In this document: positions 61,701-64,000 of the stretch, one piece after another | Numbering within the stretch: position 1 is the stretch's first letter | How the letters are laid out: the number at the start of each line of letters is the position of its first letter | Assembly (NCBI RefSeq): GCF_000189275.1 | Contig: NZ_AEVT01000006.1 | Location: 89,791 to 153,790, forward strand | Source: Vibrio sinaloensis DSM 21326 | GTDB taxonomy: Bacteria > Pseudomonadota > Gammaproteobacteria > Enterobacterales > Vibrionaceae | Length of the DNA stretch: 64,000 nt | Reading direction: 5' to 3' | Notes under the pieces: generated by a model | Databases searched by the model: none | Seen by the model: the letters and a program-made list of their open reading frames with translations, nothing else | Told to the model about the DNA's origin: nothing | Made by a program: the position numbers and the translations under genes

Positions 61701-64000
61701 GACGCTATATCCCCAATTACCCGCGCTATCAATTCGAAGCATCCCACCAAACGGATCGTGAATTCGAGTCTCACCAAATTGGCTGTATTGGAACTTATCT
61801 TCGCCGCTGTCTGGGTCGATGACTTGAAGTTGGCCATTGGCTAGTTCAGTTGTTGTGCCGTTGTTGTGCGTTGCATGTGCTCCATCCTCAATAACACTTC
61901 CGGTGGTCACTTCAGAGATAATGGCTTTGTCTGAGGTCGCTGCGAGAGTGGTATTCGCACCAGTGTGGGTGGTACCTCCATGCGCGTCTTGCACATCATA
62001 AGTGAAATGAACTTGGCCGTTATAGTCTTTGGTTGGCGTGAAAGTGTAGGTACCATCGTGGTTGTCTTGAATTGAACCATGATCAGCATGCAAATTAGCA
62101 ATAGTGAGCTTGCCTGCATCATTGGCGTCTACGTCAACGGTATTTGCCAATAACTCGGTTGCTGTAATGGTTTGAGCTAGGTCTTCCTTACCCGAATTGA
62201 GCTGTACTTCGGAAGCGCAGTAAGGTCTGTCGTTGCTACCGTGAATCGTAATGACAATATCGTGCGACGTGCCATCTTTAGAATAAACGGTAATCGTATC
62301 AGTCAGAGTTTGATTTTCACCAAGCTGATCGATGGTTGTTCCTCGGGTGCTTGCGAGACCACCAGTGCTACGAATCTGCCCCGTATCAGCGTGATAAAAC
62401 CAAGTTCCGTCTTTTCGAAGAAGTAGGTCTCCATATTGACCAGAATAATTAAAGCCAAGTCCGTGTGTATCAAACTCCGCCTCTCCTGTATCTGTGTCTG
62501 AAATAGAAAGCTTGCCACTTGCTCTAATGGTACTTCTTACTAAGTGAGCCATGCCCGGTTGAGCATAATCTGGGGACATGTTCTGTCCAGCATTACCTTC
62601 GGTTACGTCACCCGTGTCGACACCACCAATAACGGCAGAGTTATTAACGCCTGTAATCGTTATTGAGAGGTTTTGAGTGCTGCTCGCATTATGTTCGTCT
62701 GTGACTATTACGGGAACAGTCAGCGTTTTCGTGACACCTGATGCTAACGATTGATAGCTAGAGTGAGCGGGGTTGAAGCTATAACTGCCGTCCGGATTAA
62801 CCACCAAACCATCAATCTGAGGTGCGCTGTAAGTCAAGGTTGCACCTGTATCTATATCTTGGCCAACCATTTGTCCATTTAGCACGCTTCCACCTTCAGT
62901 CACTGAGTGCGACTGTGCATTGATGGTTGGGGCATCGTTGGTTCCATGAACCGTCAGCTCTATCGTATGCGTTGTACCATCTGCTGAGCGTATAACGGCT
63001 GAATCGTGTTTCACTTCACCTTGCGCTAAGTTCTGTATATTGCGGTTATCGAGGGTATAGGTGTAGTGACCGTCGCGCATGAGCAGTATGTGCCCACCGA
63101 GCTTGGTGTCGTAGCCAATACCTTGATAGGTTTGTGGGCCAATATTCGGATCAAACTGAGCCTCTCCCGCATCAGGGTCTTGGATGTTTAATTTGCCGTC
63201 GTAATGCAATTGGTAGTGGGTATCTATGTAACCACGATCTTCAGTCACTCCCCGCAAATCTGCATTGGTTTGTGTGTCGGTAATAATCGCGTTATCTGGA
63301 GCGGCTGTAAGATCGAATTTAGCCTGAGTACTGACGCTACCACCATTGCTGTCAACTACATCATAGGTGAGTCGAATCTCACCATTGAAATCTTTGTCTG
63401 GCGTGAAGGTATAAGTGCCGTCTTTGTTGTCAGTCAGGCTGCCGTGTGTGGCTTGCAGATTCGTCACGTGCAGTACATCAATACTATCCACATCGCTTGC
63501 ATGCGTTAGCAAATCAGAAGCTTTTATAGTTACTGGTTGATCTTCTTTACCCGCAGGAAGCTGAGTCCACGCACTGACAATGGGTTTGTCGTTACTACCT
63601 TGCACATCGATAACGATTTTATGAGGGACTGTTGCTCCAGCTGAATCGGTAGCGGTGATCCAGAATGATTCAGATTGATGCTCACCGGCAGAGAGTTTAT
63701 CTGTCGCACTTCCTATAGAGTTGTCTAGCTGATAGTGCCATTGGCCATATTGATCAATCGACAGTGTTCCCCATTGGCCTTGTGGTTGATTGACTGCCCA
63801 TGTAATGGTGTCTGACTTATCTAAATCGGTTGCTGTTAGAGAACCTGTCGCATCTGGTGTTCCAGCAGTGTTTAAGCCCTGTTCGATGACTGCGCCACTT
63901 GAGGTACCGGAGATAGTAGGGCGGTCATTGGTTCCGTTAATGGTCACTTTGATAGTAGACGGAGTGCCATCGATAGACGTTACCGTAAACGTCTCTTCCA
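55800..64000 (-). CDS. giant VCBS-repeat type I secreted adhesin (C-terminal part, partial)
   Basis: Open to the right edge; about 2,730 residues are visible and the N-terminus lies beyond. A long series of ~100-residue VCBS-type cadherin-like repeats ending in GTNDAP or GSNDRP-like signatures, then Big-like domains (VEYSTDNGHTWTSSF and VEYSNDGGHTWTTVF pairs), and a Pro linker (PAPPPPPPVQ). The acidic, His-rich tail reads AYLDALGIQPNASPTNGHE to DEHHHHNDVDGLPDIDPNN. I see no RTX nonapeptides. Probably secreted by the adjacent ABC-HlyD system and involved in attachment or biofilm. Any LapG cleavage site would be in the missing N-terminus. Confidence 0.93.
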   Translation of the reverse strand, partial: EETFTVTSIDGTPSTIKVTINGTNDRPTISGTSSGAVIEQGLNTAGTPDATGSLTATDLDKSDTITWAVNQPQGQWGTLSIDQYGQWHYQLDNSIGSATDKLSAGEHQSESFWITATDSAGATVPHKIVIDVQGSNDKPIVSAWTQLPAGKEDQPVTIKASDLLTHASDVDSIDVLHVTNLQATHGSLTDNKDGTYTFTPDKDFNGEIRLTYDVVDSNGGSVSTQAKFDLTAAPDNAIITDTQTNADLRGVTEDRGYIDTHYQLHYDGKLNIQDPDAGEAQFDPNIGPQTYQGIGYDTKLGGHILLMRDGHYTYTLDNRNIQNLAQGEVKHDSAVIRSADGTTHTIELTVHGTNDAPTINAQSHSVTEGGSVLNGQMVGQDIDTGATLTYSAPQIDGLVVNPDGSYSFNPAHSSYQSLASGVTKTLTVPVIVTDEHNASSTQNLSITITGVNNSAVIGGVDTGDVTEGNAGQNMSPDYAQPGMAHLVRSTIRASGKLSISDTDTGEAEFDTHGLGFNYSGQYGDLLLRKDGTWFYHADTGQIRSTGGLASTRGTTIDQLGENQTLTDTITVYSKDGTSHDIVITIHGSNDRPYCASEVQLNSGKEDLAQTITATELLANTVDVDANDAGKLTIANLHADHGSIQDNHDGTYTFTPTKDYNGQVHFTYDVQDAHGGTTHTGANTTLAATSDKAIISEVTTGSVIEDGAHATHNNGTTTELANGQLQVIDPDSGEDKFQYSQFGETRIHDPFGGMLRIDSAGNWGYSVDNAALQHLAQGQVETVTYRVHSFDGTAYDLNIDVVGTNDAPTVTKVVLSNGTEDTNYQMQASQFGFTDVDTGDTLHSIAITDLPPAAQGKFILDGHDITAGQSIAAADIAKLQFVPTPNFNGDVQFKFTVNDGHVDSQEATNTLHIDAVSDAAQFTGRDTGDVHEGHTYTAPDGSMSGGYVDDRSPDHMRGNIGKIWNDEIHTDGHLNIVDPDSGESHAQTGTYQGTHGHVILQSNGDWSYYASIGQDATGRKVDHLGQGESITDTVTVKSADGSTHDIHITIHGDNDRPYCSSEVQLNSGKEDLAQAITTTELLANTVDVDTNDAGQLSIANLHADHGTLVDNKDGTFTFTPDHNFNGKVHFTYDVKDAHGGVTHTGASTTLLPSNDAATLQPTLASNFVTEDHLKSGTSTNELWSGWKNLDIQDIDSPSEEKVTQIEVNGVKHTVPANFAMNLAGVHGTFNFTHSTDGHDKWSYSADNSHAEVQSLSHGDSLTDTITLITADGTRIPLTAKILGTDDHVIIDTPDALTAALGTAIEDKVTSISGTLLAHDSDSKDSVTFTAGNSVGAYGTLHVDSNGQWHYHLDHSKANALQQGETKAEGFDITAISTDGSTATKHIEVLVQGSNDKATISVTSHPDVYEDRSSTPVEIISGKLSALDPDHDQSAFSTDVGKRHDPFNSGVHGGLHISKDGSWTYTVNNSQIQQLAAGQEEHVQYNVHTVGGYYHVIDIKIVGTNDIPTVSATTLAHGTEDTHYQMQASQFGFTDVDTGDTLHSIAITDLPPATQGKFVLDGNDITAGQSIATADIAKLQFVPATDFNGDVQFKFTVNDGHASSAEATNTLHIDAVGDAATIAGVDTGDVTEDSFYGMQWLLTQGKLTISDPDSGEAQFDPVIHAHNYAGIGYDTKLGGHILLSRDGSWDYQMDNFSPEVQKLAAGETAVDTVTVHSVDGTLHDIRITIHGTNDAPVLSVTQTTPTTGTLTETDVDVKDTHTFSIVNSTGQFGSLSVDPDSGAYVYTANGSVAGMSYNAATHTYHGTDVFEVKVADNHGGESSKFITFDANGHVSVVTGQSPTISTSVPSNPLVTTTQPSLPAGTNTPPNNAVTVDLAASSDTGTSDTDNLTKDSTPTITGHTDIPYSQVTIYDGSTPIGHAVSDGLGQYSVAVSSLSNGDHNLSAKALAPSSVLPATSSILSLHVDTVVAPLQVSLTHDTGSNSSDLITSDGSLTITGQETGATVEYSTDNGHTWTSSFTPQQGSNTVSVRQTDAAGNVSPETSVSFTLDNTVNAPAVTLLKDTGRHSINTPDLITADSRLSIQTEAGAKVEYSNDGGHTWTTVFNPVEGVNDLQVRQTDIAGNVSPATHFSFTLDTTPGTVTVNPISQDNALNAAENNQPLVITGTTSNIAPGDVVYVVVGNNHFYDATVKSDGTWSLTLNASEHQRILATDRDYPIQVGTVDTAGNSTPRISTHLLVDTQSPIPHIAVDSVTQDNVLNTLESGQTIAITGTVTGDYQAGDIVSLKINGATISSLTGSVDSSGHFSIPVAGNVLEHANIHTSYANGQSGSIHSIEATIITTDAVGNVGSATTGSQVFSVDTHVSLPTITFENPGPDGLYSKAEIAQGHPNTVTATITPPGDAKIGEHLVVNGQDHVVDAHTLQHGLQIEVSPGSQVQVTMTDEHGNTAGSQGVAASAIPEPIVVKPPSGSHQVSGTLGVPPLIPSQTPVPSAQNGWRIHLPNGQYVTSHHGQYGTLTIDPQTGHLHYQEQAQVHTGPHGSASGIGQHEDKFEIALQGTNQDEVVAHVNIQILSHGPGHSGKLTIGTEVVDMTITPIVHASHPAPPPPPPVQHDEPEIASHEEFTFTVSDDTSLDLSQHARQEPGQKTDHHGAAAYLDALGIQPNASPTNGHEQPADMDIVLAQVDEQHAVDYDQAHLDMSDALEHHDAAYNQDDEHHHHNDVDGLPDIDPNN
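59146..61590 (-). repeat. duplicated VCBS module A (2.1 kb apart)
   Basis: Segments near 59146-59490 and 61246-61590 encode nearly the same ~110 residues (MQASQFGFTDVDTGDTLHSI, then ITDLPP, GKF, DITAGQSIA and FNGDVQFKFTVNDGH) and are very similar at the DNA level. They are offset by 2,100 bases and could recombine to change repeat number. Confidence 0.75.
60560..62260 (-). repeat. duplicated VCBS module B with paired Cys
   Basis: Segments near 60560-60870 and 61950-62260, offset by about 1,390 bases, encode near-identical units starting NDRPYC then SEVQLNSGKEDLAQ and ending TYTFTP or TFTFTP with FTYDV. Each has one Cys, unusual for a secreted adhesin. A more diverged relative lies near 63310-63600. 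Confidence 0.7.

Noticed and set aside
57239..63509. Numerous plus-strand and out-of-frame ORFs across the adhesin
   Set aside because: Shadows of the long repetitive reading frame; none has a ribosome site or a recognisable fold.
55800..64000. Regular repeats as a CRISPR array
   Set aside because: The repeats are about 100 codons long, diverged and in frame within one protein; no 25-40 base repeats with uniform spacers.

Overview
The window looks like part of a Vibrio genome, probably of the Harveyi/Coralliilyticus type and possibly from the second chromosome. The evidence is a quorum-regulatory Qrr small RNA with a sigma-54 promoter and two LuxO-type boxes, genes most similar to Vibrio families, many cyclic-di-GMP and chemotaxis proteins, and GC content in the mid-40s. 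The assignment rests on recognition from memory, not on a search.

Layout. 0-5.7 kb: a secreted DUF3541-like protein, a membrane EAL protein, a CHASE-GGDEF cyclase and a DUF962 membrane protein. 5.7-12.05 kb: a gluconate block made of a TRAP transporter (dctP, dctQ, dctM), gluconokinase, 6-phosphogluconate dehydrogenase and a GntR-like LacI-family repressor, with matching TGTTA-N4-TAACA operators before the transporter and before gntR. 12.05-12.35 kb: the qrr gene. 12.35-15.4 kb: a RamB/ScfR-like regulator, a divergent unknown gene and a MaoC hydratase. 15.7 kb: tRNA-Ser(UGA). 15.9-28.1 kb: small metabolic and regulatory genes, including two AraC proteins, an isochorismatase-like hydrolase, VOC proteins, a second-type cysteinyl-tRNA synthetase, a MerR regulator, class IV adenylate cyclase, YbaA-like and GNAT proteins, YghU and a HAD phosphatase. 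28.3-34.2 kb: an oxidoreductase, katG with an OxyR-like site, and an electrophile-response cluster (curA-like reductase, GST and a NemR-like repressor with identical operators). 34.2-45.9 kb: a GAF-GGDEF cyclase, rhlE-yqfB, OsmC, an RluA-type synthase, LysR, a siderophore-interacting protein, LysE with a divergent Lrp-like regulator, and a chemoreceptor. 46.3-47.4 kb: guaC. 47.8-55.7 kb: a large HD-GYP protein, then two ABC half-transporters and an HlyD-type adaptor. 55.8-64.0 kb: the C-terminal 2.7 kilo-residues of a giant VCBS-repeat adhesin, which runs off the right edge.

Most interesting. The cysteinyl-tRNA synthetase gene is preceded by a 27-codon reading frame containing four consecutive cysteine codons, then a strong intrinsic terminator immediately before the ribosome binding site, with possible competing pairings. 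This is the architecture of a cysteine-sensing transcription attenuator. The second candidate is the type I secretion pair: both ATPase domains have lost key catalytic residues, so neither composite ATP site looks canonical. A c-di-GMP phosphodiesterase-type gene sits directly upstream, which suggests a regulated adhesin export locus.

Limits: all family names come from reading the translations. Operator and RNA-structure calls are by eye and carry lower confidence.
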